Program-made: the position numbers and the translations under genes
The notes under the pieces: generated by a model
Seen by the model: the letters and a program-made list of their open reading frames with translations, nothing else
Databases searched by the model: none
Told to the model about the DNA's origin: nothing
Shown here: positions 36,799-47,873 of the stretch, piece after piece
How positions within the stretch are numbered: position 1 is the stretch's first letter
Layout of the letters: each line of letters begins with the position of its first letter
Source of the DNA: Trichostrongylus colubriformis
Taxonomy: Eukaryota; Nematoda; Chromadorea; Rhabditida; Trichostrongylidae
Assembly (NCBI GenBank): GCA_963978905.1
Contig: OZ022257.1
Coordinates: 42,418,203-42,482,202 of the forward strand
Direction: 5' to 3'
Length of the DNA: 64,000 bases

Positions 36799-38005
36799 TA
36801 TTACTAATAGTGGTTACAATGATGATTAATAAGAGTGAATGGACTAATTGATTAATTTTTTGTAAACGTAGGGCCAAATGCTTTGTGCCTTTCCTGCTCA
36901 AACGAAGTGTGTATGTGCTTGTTTGAGTCGCGTTTCAAAAACTGGATGTTAGCGTTCCGGTGCTCCAGACCTTGGGGTTCCGAGAAAGGAGACATGCGAC
37001 AGGGCATCGAACTCATTTATGCGTCGAAGGTTTTTTATCTCTCGTTCAGCACCTGGGCATTTTCGTTGGCTATTCCACGTAATCGATCTGTGAAGTGCCC
37101 TGACAACGGGTGGCTATTATTGCACTGTGGGCACTTTGGATATAGGCAAGAACAGATGGAAATACGGTGGACGGATGCCGCCAATCAAAAACCTGGGCTC
37201 TTTTGAATGCATATGTGGTCTAGGTTAGGGGAGGGGGGGGCATATAGGCGATGGGCGTCATCCTTGCTTGCACTTATTCGTTCTATGATACTGACATTGA
37301 ACATCCGCATTCGGAAGGATATACCATCATGTGCATTTGGAAAGATTCAATGCGAGAATGAGTTGAAAAACGTAATTTTTTCGCTAATTGGTACTAAATT
37401 CTCCTGACACTTTTCGCATTTTGCCCTTATTGCATAAATTGGTTGTGATGCGATCTATAAAAACCTGTGGTGAAGACGAGTTGTTGGTTTTTCTTCTGCA
37501 TCTGATGAATCAAACTCTTTCCACCGACATTTTCTTACCTGCAGAATGGATACTATTGAATTCGTGTGGAAGTACAAAATTTCGGACTCAAACATAAGCT
37601 GTCTCCCGCAAGTCATTATATAAACATTACCACCTGTCGTCTTGTTGATCATGGAGAGCCTCCGAACGGGTGCCAGCAACTTCTCCAATCATTCCCGTTC
37701 CAAGCCGGAGTAATTCGTTGACTTTTACTTCACCATGAACGCTACCATCTCTTCTTTTCGCGTAGAACTTTCGTGAAGAAATGTGACCGTCATATTCGCG
37801 GTCGTCTAGGAACTTTTTCCATTCTCGACGGATCCAGTCGATAATCGCTATGGCCCAGCGGTCGTCGCAATATCATGTCCGACCTATGTGTTCTTCGAAT
37901 CTTTGGAAAATAGGTTTTTGGTTGTTGGCGGTATCCGTACTTCCGGATTTCATTCTGCACTTGCCTATATCGGGAAGTTCTGCACATTGTCCTTTCGATT
38001 ACGTG
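36799..38005. other. Intergenic, no gene recognised
   Basis: Open frames reach 107 codons (36883-37206, plus strand). They show no domain and no supported exon structure. Confidence 0.4.
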
Positions 38006-38015
38006 CTCGTTAGTG

Positions 38016-38253
38016 GAGTGTGTAGCCTTATGTCAGGATTTCGCACCGCGGAATGTCGCAAACGAAGCAATACGGACGAGCTAAAGGCGCCATTTGTTGG
38101 GTCCCGAAACGATTACAGGTCAAGTGCGTATCGCACCCCTAGCATTGCTGTGTGATCGTTCTAAGACCCAACTACCGCGAGCGCATAGCTCGCACACACT
38201 GTGTCGCATGCCGCTCGTCGTCGTGCGAAATCCTGACATAAGGGTACACACCC
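38016..38253. mobile_element. Mutator-like MITE with 10-bp target duplication
   Basis: Inverted ends GTGTGTAGCCTTATGTCAGG (left) and the reverse complement of CCTGACATAAGGGTACACAC (right) bracket a 238-bp unit. CTCGTTAGTG lies on both sides (38006-38015 and 38254-38263), a perfect 10-bp duplication. The body is a near copy of the element at 12893-13127, including CCCAACTACCGCGA and GCGCATAGCTCGCACA. Partial relatives with GCTCGCAC and GCCGGACGC are seen near 48770-48830 and 58255-58320. Confidence 0.88.
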
Positions 38254-38263
38254 CTCGTTAGTG

Positions 38264-39275
38264 CTGCCGTATGCTCGTCCTGCGTGTACGTATTCAACTC
38301 CATAAAGGACAACTCTAGGCAGGAGTCCCGTGGATTGGAAGATGCAAGCCTTTGATGTGTACATAGGCTTCCCAAGCTGCTCTGGTGCTACATAAATTTA
38401 GATTGACATAATTTGCTTATCATGATGATTTATCGATCTATATACACATGGCTGGAACATTGAGGTATCTCGTTCATTGATTATGAACTGGGCATCAGAT
38501 GATCGCACGGAAAGTAATAATTCGTTCCTCATAAACATTGCCATCATTAGATTCAGATGTCAGTCAACCTCTGCAAATTTGCACTTGAAACTTCCTTGCT
38601 CGATAGTCGGTGTCATAAGTATGATGTAGTCGACGAGGTGAGGCTGATGTAGATGCAAAGACCTACACTCTCACGCCTTCACATCCGAGCTGAAGGATGA
38701 CTTTTTCAAGAGTGACGCTGAAATGTTTTAGCGAAATGGTATTGCCTCGTCAAATCCTCCTTTTCACGTGATGACCTCGAATGATAAAATTTTGGTGCAG
38801 TAGATTATCCGAAGTATTCTCATGTACTAAGCGGGTAAACCCTGGTAGTCCAGAAGGCCTTGAGCAGCTTGTTATTTCTTAAGGGAACCCAAATCTTTTT
38901 CACGATCGATGAATGCAAGACAAAACAGCATTTCGTATCCATGTGATATGTACTTGAAATTTCATTGTATGTAGGCTGATTATAAGTAAAACGTTCTGCC
39001 TGAAACGAGAACCATTGTAAAGTCATCGTATTTCGGGGTATTGTGCTTATGTTTACATTACACTACAAAGACTCCAGGCGCCTGCTATTGGCTTTCCGTC
39101 CTCTAGTTAATTCTTGTAGAAAATCTACTTTGATCCAAATCACAGCTTATATAGTTTTTATCTACTTTACCGTAATTACCGTACATCTACGTACCTTCTA
39201 TAATCTGCCTGAACCAGTAAGTTTCTCAGTCTGCTCACAGGGAAGTAGTAGTGTTTCAGACGGCCTCATTGGAGA
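38264..39275. other. Intergenic, nothing recognised
   Basis: No supported gene or repeat in this stretch. Confidence 0.5.
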
Positions 39276-40118
39276 ACTCACCGGCGTGCGCATGCGGTGT
39301 GTGCTAGGCGACGTCACATCCACCGCACGGCGCGACTGTGGACGATAGCCCTGCGCTCTAATAAGAATGGCATTGCTGGCACTTCGTTAACACAGTAGGG
39401 ACGAGTCCATCATGTACCAGAGGTAATGTTTTGTGATGGCTGAAATAGCCGGTCCTTTTCGTGCGGCGGACTGCGGTATATGCGGTACGTATATGGATGG
39501 TCGTTAGAATATGTTTAAGCCTAAAGGAGAAAAAATTTGAAGAGCTTGCGCGCGTATCCAGGAACTGATGTCTGATTGTAAGAATATGAGAGGACACGGA
39601 GGAGAAAAAAACCAGCTATCTCAATACGCTGGCAAGGTGCCAGTAGGTTAACCTCCTTGATGCATAATGGGAACGACACGCGCCGGGGTGGGTGCACTTA
39701 CGACAAACTTTCGCTTTGCGACGTCGCACTCGCAGCGCCGTCAGCTCAACTTGCCGCGGTCAGTAGGAATTCCGCTCAGGACGCAAGGGTCTGATGCCAT
39801 GGAGATCCTTTAAGAAATAGCTGTTAATCTCACCATTATTTAAAAAACAATGACTTTTGTGCCCAAAAAAGACGAAGTAGTGGCATAAAAGGTAAAGACA
39901 GATAACATCACATGATAACAATCCTGATTGAGAAATAATTAATTCGGGCGTAAAACTCTAAAGGGGGTGTTGCCATAGGAAATCACATTCGTAGAAGTCC
40001 GCGGCGTCGCTCGTCGCGTGCGGCCGTGCGAAAACTTGTCAAGAGTGCACACCTCCCATCCGCCGTCGCGCCGCGCAGTGTTTGTGACGTCACCCAGCGC
40101 ACGCCGGTGAGTTGTTCT
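39276..40118. mobile_element. GC-rich nested inverted repeat
   Basis: AACTCACCGGCGTGCG at the left edge is the exact reverse complement of CGCACGCCGGTGAGTT at the right edge. CGACGTCAC and GCACGGCGCGAC follow in the left arm and have inverted counterparts near 40060-40090. A second pair lies further in: GTGCACTTACGACAAACTTTCG (39687 onward, partly quoted) against the inverse of CGAAAACTTGTCAAGAGTGC (about 40029-40050). The right arm is continuous over 130 bases but the left arm is split by about 320 bases (roughly 39350-39665), as if another sequence had inserted there. The arms are far richer in G+C than the flanks. No target duplication found. Confidence 0.6.
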
Positions 40119-41193
40119 TCTTCCCGCTCAGTCAAGGAAAATATCTAAACGTGACATACCAAGTTCTAACTCGCTAATCAGCCTGTCAAGAGATACGAAG
40201 TGGAGTGTCAGCTACTTAGCCACCACTTGCCCTCTGGCAGTCCCCATAACTTCGTCTACGAAAATTTATCTTTTCCGAATCTTGTGCTCAGAGTATTCCT
40301 TAGGAATTGATGCTGAGCCACACGAATATCACTGAAGAAGGCAGACGTGTGGTATGCCTTCTGATTTTTGCTCCCTCTTGATGCCATTGTAATAGGAAAC
40401 GTGTAGCATTGGGAGAGGATGGGGCGTTAGACAAAAAGTGAATGGGAAGGGGTTATGAGTCGTTTGTTGTAAATAATGAGCCTTGCGGGACACGTCACAA
40501 GTTCTGTGTGACTCGTATCGGTCCTAGAACTACCACTTCTGAAACTTTGCTGACGAGAAACTCACAACGTATCCTCTTTGATCATTCTTTTATCACTTGT
40601 GGACATGATTGTTCTACATTCGTATCATATTTACCTTTCATACTTGCCGTTTGTATTTTACCATATATCCTCGTGGCCTTCTCTTCTACGAAAGTAACTG
40701 TGGCGAATGATGAGGCTGCCTTCATGCTTCGCGGCATCGATGGAGTGGCGTGGCTGCGTCGTCTCTGCGTCTCCTTCCGCTTCACTCTGTGTGGCTGCCG
40801 ACACCACCACTAAGAATGAAGGCCGCCTAGCCTTGTTAGACCACGTTCATATTTTGCACTGGTTACGTCCACAGGCAGCGAGAGAGAGTGGCGCGAGGAG
40901 GTGCAAGTACGACGCAGGCAACGAGACAGGGTGGCAGGGTGGAGACTCAGAGACACGCAGCCATGCCCTGCCGCCGATACCAAAAGTATGAAAGCGGCCT
41001 TATGTTATCTGAATCCAATGACGGAAAGGTGTTGTGCATTATTGGTACAATATAAAGCACTAGCAGTAGAGTAGATTCACTACTCAACACAAGTTTAGAC
41101 GCATAATGTGTCGCAAGGTTTGATAGTTGCCGCGCTTTAAACCACGCTAGGCGAGTGTGCGTGCCTGTCGTTTGTCTTAACATACAGCACAAT
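40119..41193. other. Intergenic, no gene recognised
   Basis: A 123-codon frame at 40442-40813 has a hydrophobic patch but also an equally open antisense frame. No supporting exon or known domain. Confidence 0.4.
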
Positions 41194-41197
41194 TTAA

Positions 41198-41658
41198 AGA
41201 CACCGGAAGGGGGTAACTTTGGCTTACGGTAGAACAGACGTAGTGTGGACGAGTTTAAGTGGCCGCCATTGCGCAAACTCGCCAATTTAATGCATTGGCA
41301 TGTTGCCAAAAGGAGATGTTTCTTTTATAAATTTGTTTTTTCCTTTTACTTTTTACTTTGTTCTTTCTTATATTGTTTCTAGATGTACTTACATGAATGC
41401 TAATGTAGTTGGGAATGGCCACTCCATTGCGCTGGGAGTCAGGTGCTACAACTAACGTTGGCCCGCGGCCCGTCTCCTGCAGCGGACAACTCGGAAAGTC
41501 AGTGTGTTGGATGCGAATGGGATGCGAATACACACTGCAGCGTCGCGCTCTTGATTCTTGGTTTTTTCGCCGATTATCGCTTCTTCTAACTTCAGTGTTC
41601 GACACGAAATGCTCATTTCTTTGCATCTTCCTCTTGTTTCTGACCCCTTCCGGTTCCT
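41198..41658 (+). mobile_element. TTAA-flanked MITE, copy A of a head-to-head pair
   Basis: Begins AGACACCGGAAGGGGG and ends CCCCTTCCGGTTCCT, which are inverted repeats of one another except near the tips. TTAA is present outside both ends (41194-41197 and 41659-41662). The 461-bp body is non-coding on both strands as far as conserved motifs go. It is closely matched by 41760-42210 in inverse orientation and by 13954-14386. Confidence 0.8.
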
Positions 41659-41759
41659 TTAACGCTCATGGGAACCTGTCGGTAGATTCGTTTTAATGGT
41701 GCCCACGCCGCGTGCAAACTGTCTTTCAGTGGCTGCTCTACTTCTGCTGTTCCAACCAA

Positions 41760-42210
41760 AGGAACCGGAAGGGGTCCGAAACAAGAGGAAGATGCAAAGA
41801 AGTGAGCATTCATTCTGTTACGAACACTCAATGTTAGAAGCGATATTCGGCGAAAAAACCCGCATTCAAAAGCGCCACGCTGCGGTGTGAACTCGCATCT
41901 CATTCGCATCAACACACTGACTTTCCGAGTTGTCCGCTGTAGGAGACGGGCCGCGGGCCAACGTTAGTTGTAGCACCTGAGTCCCAGCGCAGTAGAGCGG
42001 CCATTCCCAACTACAACACTCATGTAAGTACATCTAGAAACAATTTAAGAAAGAAAAAGTAAAAGGAAAAAACAACTTCATAATAGAAATATCTCCTTTT
42101 GGCACCATGCCAAGGCGTGAAATTGGCGAGTTTGTGCAACGGTGGCCACTTGAACTCGTCCGAACTACGTCTGTACTACCGTAGGCCAAAATAACCCCCT
42201 TCCGGTGTCT
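41760..42210 (-). mobile_element. TTAA-flanked MITE, copy B of a head-to-head pair
   Basis: Inverse copy of 41198-41658, starting AGGAACCGGAAGGGGTC and ending CCCCCTTCCGGTGTCT. The flanks CCAA and TTAT could be decayed TTAA sites. Together with copy A and the 101-base spacer it makes a 1-kb palindrome. The copies differ enough (about 85-90 percent by eye) that they are separate old insertions or an old inverted duplication. Confidence 0.8.
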
Positions 42211-42457
42211 TTATCTGCAGATTTTCTCCAGTCCTCTTTATTATACTCATCATCATAGCCTTCTCTTCACTGTTAGAATTCCAATAACTTTGGTCGTATC
42301 CACGAGGCGCGAATTAGCCAGCACCTTCATCAGCGCGGTTGCCGAATGTCTTGACGGTTTCTCGATCTTTAAAGCGGACAGTCGTACTGGTACGTCTTAA
42401 AGGTATCGTCCCAAGCCATAAATCTAGTTCCTCTCAAATCCACTTTTCCAGATTCAG

Positions 42458-42860
42458 CATGAACAGAAACAAGGGAAGAATCAAGAGTACTCCACTGTTC
42501 TGAAGCAGAAATTGAAAAATTAGAAAGCGCGCTCGTCTGGACTCTCTCGAATTCCCGCCAAGCACCATTTGAACAGCGGTCGGCGGGAAGAGCGTAGTTC
42601 GAATTTTGGAGCCCGACGTTGATTTGCTTCTCACTGTGCGTCTCTGACCATGGAACCGTCGCCTCTTTGCTCCTAGAATCCTCACGTCCTCACCCCTCGG
42701 ACACCCCATCTCGTCGGACGTAACTTTGAGGAGCTCTGCCTCAGCCGATTTTTGTTTTCGCGCGTAAGCCTTCACATGCGGCCCTTGGTAAGCAAATGCA
42801 CCAAGTACATGGGTAACAAAAGGACTTGAATTTTCGTGAACGATTTCTTTAAGCACGCTT
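42458..42860 (+). repeat. Dispersed repeat, second copy of 32155-32560
   Basis: Direct-orientation partner of the repeat in intron 13 of the mut-7-like gene; the words CCCTCGGACACC, CTCGTCGGACG and GGGTAACAAAAGGACTTG have counterparts in order in the other copy. A 178-codon minus-strand frame (42434-42970) covers it but is not conserved in the other copy, so it is unlikely to be a gene. Confidence 0.7.
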
Positions 42861-43384
42861 CTAAAATCTCCTAGTAGTAGATTACACACTAAATCCCCTT
42901 TCGGAATCGTGCAGGCAGTTGCATGCAGGAAGGATTGCAGAAAGAAGAGCGTTACTCTGTGGGAGGTCAAAGGATGGCGTACATATTTCTAGCAGCCGCT
43001 CCAGCTGCGGAATGAAAGAATTTGAATTAAAAGCGAGCATAATTGGCTTCACTTATTCGACAGGTGGTATCTCCAGCGATCGAACATGTTTTTTGTGAAT
43101 CAACGATGACGAACGAACATCGATCGAGATCGATGCCAAAAGTGAACGATGCCAAGGGTCGATTGAAGTGCTGCCATTTCGGTACCCGCTCTTAGGCCAC
43201 TTTCCTTCCTTGACTTTCACCATTGTAGCATACTGTAGCATCTCTACTTGTTAGGTTGTAGGGAGTTTTTACTACATTTTCAAAATTCTTTTCTTTTCCG
43301 TTCCCTTTTTCTCCATTAAACAGTAGACCTTGTCTTGGCAAAAAATATTGCTACGTGTCTTTATCCATATCATATATCAAGACC

Positions 43385-45856
43385 TACAATACCGCTCACA
43401 TTTTTTGAAAAATCGACGGTGGGCGACGGATTAAACGGCACAAACCGTCGCCCCGTCATAACTTCGTTAAAAATGGATAAAATGGGAAGAAATTAAAAGC
43501 GTTAGATTCGTCTCGATGTGTCGAAACCAACGACCTATGAGATGTCTAATTTTGATAAGTAGGTCACCAGCTTCTCGGTAAAAGCTGCAAAGATTTCTTT
43601 AATTTTACCCTCAGACAAGACTCCGATCTGTATCGGCTTGCATCCACATGTTCGATTGTTGCCCGCCCACGTTCTGCAAAAATATCATTTTTTAGTGAGT
43701 TATCTTCAAGTTTCAGGATACTTTTCAGCACGAAATTTCCACGACATTTTCGAGAGTTTTTAAGCTCATTTCGTCAGAATCGATGGACAAATTGAGAAGA
43801 TAACTCATCTATCACAGACTACTGAATAGGTATTTCAAGAATTCCCTTGACTTCCGAATCACAGGCACGCGCTTCTTTTGTGATGAAGCTTCAAACATCG
43901 GTAAACGGCGTACTTTGAACGCTGGATAATTTCCCTTTTCTTTCCTAAAATAACATTTTGATCAATGAAAATCGCATCAGGTCTTCGAATACAACATCCT
44001 ACACTTCCAGAAGATGAAAGCGGCATTCAAACAATGCACAGAATCATGAATTTAAAAAGAGTGTTAATTGCACATGAAAGTATGAATGTGGACGTACACT
44101 AATTAATTTCAGACGAAACTTATTCTGATGTATTCAGTGTGAAAAATGCTGTTCATCGGTGTAAATATCATCTCACTGCGAAAGTTTTGAACTTTTACCA
44201 CTGTTCTCGCATTCTTTCCGAGCGTTGTCAGCTCTAACGCCGCTTGCTGACCCCTTAATTACTGGGCAACGCTCTGCACAGATGAGGTCAGAGTGCCCCG
44301 CGGTATTATCACATCACATGAATGCTCACTATTGACCTTCAGAACCGCTTACTATTCTTACTCAATGATCCCCCAGTCCCCTACTTTTCAGGGGACTGGA
44401 GGGCCAGTTTGCTTCAATAACCGGTCGGAAGGAAGCAGGAGCAGGAGCACTAATCACGAACACAAGTTTGCAAACGTTGCATGCGCCAGAGTATTCGAAC
44501 CCTTACGTATCATTAATTCGTGAGTGCCTGCGAACAGCGATCACTCGGCCTGCGCCATCCAACTGCTTGATAAGATTTCAATGAACAGTACCAAACCGAC
44601 TCGTTAGAACAAGTGCGCTGCGGAATTATCACGTAAAGTTTTCTACATAATCGTGTTTCTGGTATCAATGCACACAATGCAGAAATTACTCATTCAAATC
44701 ATAAATACACAAACTAGAAATTCGTAACCACCGATCTATATAAACTTTTAAATCAGAAAATCACTCATAAAAGTTCAAGTCATACAACACACTATATAAT
44801 ATATACAAAGAAATTCGTTATAAAAAAACTACCATCTAAGCTAAATTGTACAAGGCTGCGAACCAGTTCCTTTGGTTCGAAGGGACAGTAAGCGGTTCTG
44901 AAGGTCAATAGTGTGCATTCATGTGATGTGATAATACCGCGAGGTACTACTGACCTCATCTGTGCTGAGCGTTGCACAGTAATTAAGGGGTCAGCATGCG
45001 GCGTTGGAGCTGACAACGCTCGGAAAGAATGCGAGAACAGTGGTAAAAGTTCAAAACTTTCGCAGTGAGATGATATTTACACCGATGAACAGCATTTTTC
45101 ACACTGAATACATCAGAATAAGTTTCGTCTGAAATTAATTAGTGTACGTCCACATTCATACTTTCATGTGCAATTAACACTCTTTTTAAATTCATGATTC
45201 TGTGCATTGTTTGAATGCCGCTTTCATCTTCTGGAAGTGTAGGATGTTGTATTCGAAGACCTGATGCGATTTTCAGTGATCAAAATGTTATTTTAGGAAA
45301 GAAAAGGGAAATTATCCAGCGTTCAAAGTACGCCGTTTACCGATGTTTGAAGCTTCATCACAAAAGAAGCGCGTGCCTGTGATTCGGAAGTCAAGGTAAT
45401 TCTTGAAGTACCTATTCAGTAGTCTGTGATAGATGAGTTATCTTCTCAATTTGTCCATCGATTCTGGCGAAATGAGCTTAAAAACTCTCGAAAATGTCGT
45501 GGAAATTTCGTGCTGAAAAGTATCCTGAAACTTGAAGATAACTCACTAAAAAATGATATTTTTGCAGAACGTGGGCGGGCAACAATCGAACATGTGGATG
45601 CAAGCCGATACAGGTCGGAGTCTTGTCTGAGGGTAAAATTAAAGAAATCTTTGCAGCTTTTACCGAGAAGCTGGTGACCTACTTATCAAAATTAGACATC
45701 TCATAGGTCGTTGGTTTCGACACATCGAGACGAATCTAACGCTTTTAATTTCTTCCCATTTAATCCATTTTTAACGAAGTTATGACGGGGCGACGGTTTG
45801 TGCCGTTTAATCCGTCGCCCACCGTCGATTTTTCAAAAAATGTGAGCGGTATTGTA
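43385..45856. mobile_element. 2.47-kb near-perfect palindrome (foldback element)
   Basis: The left arm 43385-44353 (969 bases) and the right arm 44887-45856 (970 bases) are reverse complements with few differences and are separated by a 533-base spacer. The tips read TACAATACCGCTCAC on both sides. If the outer TA pairs are a target duplication, the element itself starts CAATACCGCTCAC and uses TA like Tc1/mariner elements. No transposase-like frame is seen; the longest frame is 83 codons. The equal arm lengths suggest one element of foldback type. A transcript through it would form a hairpin with almost 1 kb of duplex. Confidence 0.85.
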
Positions 45857-47085
45857 TTTATAAATTGAAAATCGAGAATTCAAAAATTCGAAAAAAAAAT
45901 TCGAGAAAGATTCGAAAAAACAAAATTTTCAATTAAGATAAGTAAAAAAGAAAAGTTTAGAATCAGAAAACAGCGATGTGGTCTGTAAGCGCACTCTCGC
46001 TCGGAAGCTGTTAATTTGCATTGGTTTCCTATCTATGACATCCCTCCATTCACCCCATAGATCTCTGGGAGCTCTCAGGAAAATTGCCGCAAAAAAAAAT
46101 GTCGCAAAAACTTTGCTGCACCCAACATAGAAACTGATCTATTTGGCTTTCCATCTTTTATCCTTGTAGGCTGATTCTATGCGTTATTTTTAGAAAATAA
46201 AAAAAATCAATTCATTGAATCCATCGAGCCAGTAGACGCTAACTCGCTAACCGACGACCCCCAGGGAAATGCTGTGTGGCTAGGCCCAGAACAATATGCT
46301 GCTGCTTTAGTGCGCTTCTTAAGCTAATCGGCGATGGTTCTCATGTTCTGACAATGAGTACGCTGAAGTCAGTCAACGACGGCCTCCTTCTGTTTGTGTG
46401 TGGAAAAGGGCTTCGGGAATATTTTGGTCCGGGTCCAGCACCCATTCCCACTCTCTGCTCGAAGTTAGCTTCATTGACGCGCGCCAGAGCGAGGCGACTT
46501 TTTTTCCAGACGCAACATGTATATGCCCACATTTTGGCAGCTACCATGGAAACCTCTCAAAGCTTCACACGTTTTTTCGACTGGTTGTCGTGGAAGCCTG
46601 ATTTCTGACATTCTGAATCCATCGCCCAGGCTTGTAGTCGATTGAATGCAAAGGGATTCAACTGGCTGTCTATGGAAATCGCGCACTTCTTTTTGTTCGT
46701 CGTTTCCGAATCGTTTATTCTGAATAAAGTGCCGCTCTGAGACACATCATCCTGAAGCGCACGTCGCTACTTTAGTGCATGCGTTGACGACTTCGACACT
46801 GCCTTGCTGAGAAGATGCAGGTGTTTCCCTGCAACTTCACTAGAGATCATCTTTTCTATGCATCTCTATTGGATTCAGAAAAAATCCACGAAAACAATTA
46901 CGGTAAGGTGAGTCCATTGATCGATTTCTATTCAATCGTAGTTTTAGATTCCTGAATTAACAAAATTTTAATGGTACACGGGAAAAATTACGAGGTGTTT
47001 TTACCTACCGTCATTAAGTTGCCATAAAAAGGTCCACTTACAAACTTCTAGAAAGCCTGCCATACTTCCCTACCTTGGCGGGTGT
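45857..47085. other. Intergenic, no gene recognised
   Basis: Overlapping frames at 46276-46745 on both strands reach 110 codons. A word pair, GACTGGTTGTCGTGGAA and AACTGGCTGTCTATGGAA, recurs about 100 bases apart near 46578 and 46660. No gene is supported. Confidence 0.4.
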
Positions 47086-47109
47086 ATGTCGTTTGGCGCG
47101 GTCCTCCAG

Positions 47110-47220
47110 CAAATTTGCCAACGGAGTCCATGGGCTGTTGCAGCCACGCTAACGCCGACCATTCGGCGCATCTTCTGTTTCGGGCAACTTGTCCACATCG
47201 CCGAAGCTTTCGTAGTTGAC
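47110..47220 (+). repeat. Exon-like segment, copy 1
   Basis: Preceded by CTCCAG, it reads QICQRSPWAVAATLTPTIRR followed by IFCFGQLVHI. The minus-strand segment at 47488-47595 translates to a similar peptide in inverted orientation, with DNA similarity of about 70 percent. No donor is obvious at its right end (GACAAT). Confidence 0.45.
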
Positions 47221-47339
47221 AATACAAAAAACTTCGTCAAGCAAAAATTGCAAATTACTGACTGTTACGAACCTCATTTTATTACAATGGCGAACTAAGC
47301 GTGGATTCTGGCGTCTTTCCCGCTTTCGGCTTTTTTCGT

Positions 47340-47760
47340 CTCCACTACAATTTCAACAATGGGTAACACTACTTGTTTACTCCGGGATAGTTGTATTAGA
47401 ATCGTTTAGGAGTTGTAATACGAGCTTCCTTTCAGTAACTTGCAGTGCATCTTTAATAAGGTTCCTTATGTGGTAATTATCACTTACGTAAACTTGAGGG
47501 TTCGATGCCGTGGACGAGTTGCCCGACGCAGAAGATGGTCGAATGTTCAGTGTTGGGGTAGCAACTACGGCCCATGTGCCCCATTGGCAAATTATCTGCA
47601 AGGGGCTGCGCCAGACGACAGTCTCCCCGCAATTGGTGATGAAGTGTTATTTTTGCTCATATAGGATGAGGTAATTGTCACGTGGACTGATTGTGTGATA
47701 TGAGTGGATTCGGTTGTTTCCACACTCAGTTGCGCCTGTTGCGACGCGCTATATTTGCAC
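47340..47760 (+). repeat. Repeat related to 51130-51275, with about 280 extra bases
   Basis: TCAACAATGG...CTTGTTTACTCCGGGATAG...GTTGTATTAGAATC and, after a gap, CGGTTGTTTCCACACTC...CCTGTTGCGACGCGCTA match 51140-51270 in order. The middle 47429-47708, which contains the exon-like segment 47488-47595, is absent from the other copy, so it was either inserted here or lost there. Confidence 0.6.
47488..47595 (-). repeat. Exon-like segment, copy 2, with consensus splice sites
   Basis: On the minus strand, CCCCTTGCAG precedes and GTAAGT follows exactly 108 bases that are open for 36 codons: IICQWGTWAVVATPTLNIRP then SSASGNSSTASNPQVY. It looks like a complete phase-0 exon whose host gene is not seen. 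It is the inverted relative of 47110-47220. I do not recognise the protein. Confidence 0.4.
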
Positions 47761-47873
47761 TATGTGGCCCAAGCTCACTTTTTTGAATTTCTTCGAACAT
47801 TTCAAGTGTAAAATCACTTTAGTTCAGAAACATAGTGATAAACTCGCAACCAATCATTGAAAAGTAGCATATA

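Noticed and set aside
42434..42970. 178-codon minus-strand frame
   Set aside because: Falls over the dispersed repeat whose other copy at 32155 does not keep the frame.
47488..47530. GGTTCGATGCC as a tRNA B-box
   Set aside because: It lies inside the exon-like unit on the opposite strand and has no A-box at the right distance.
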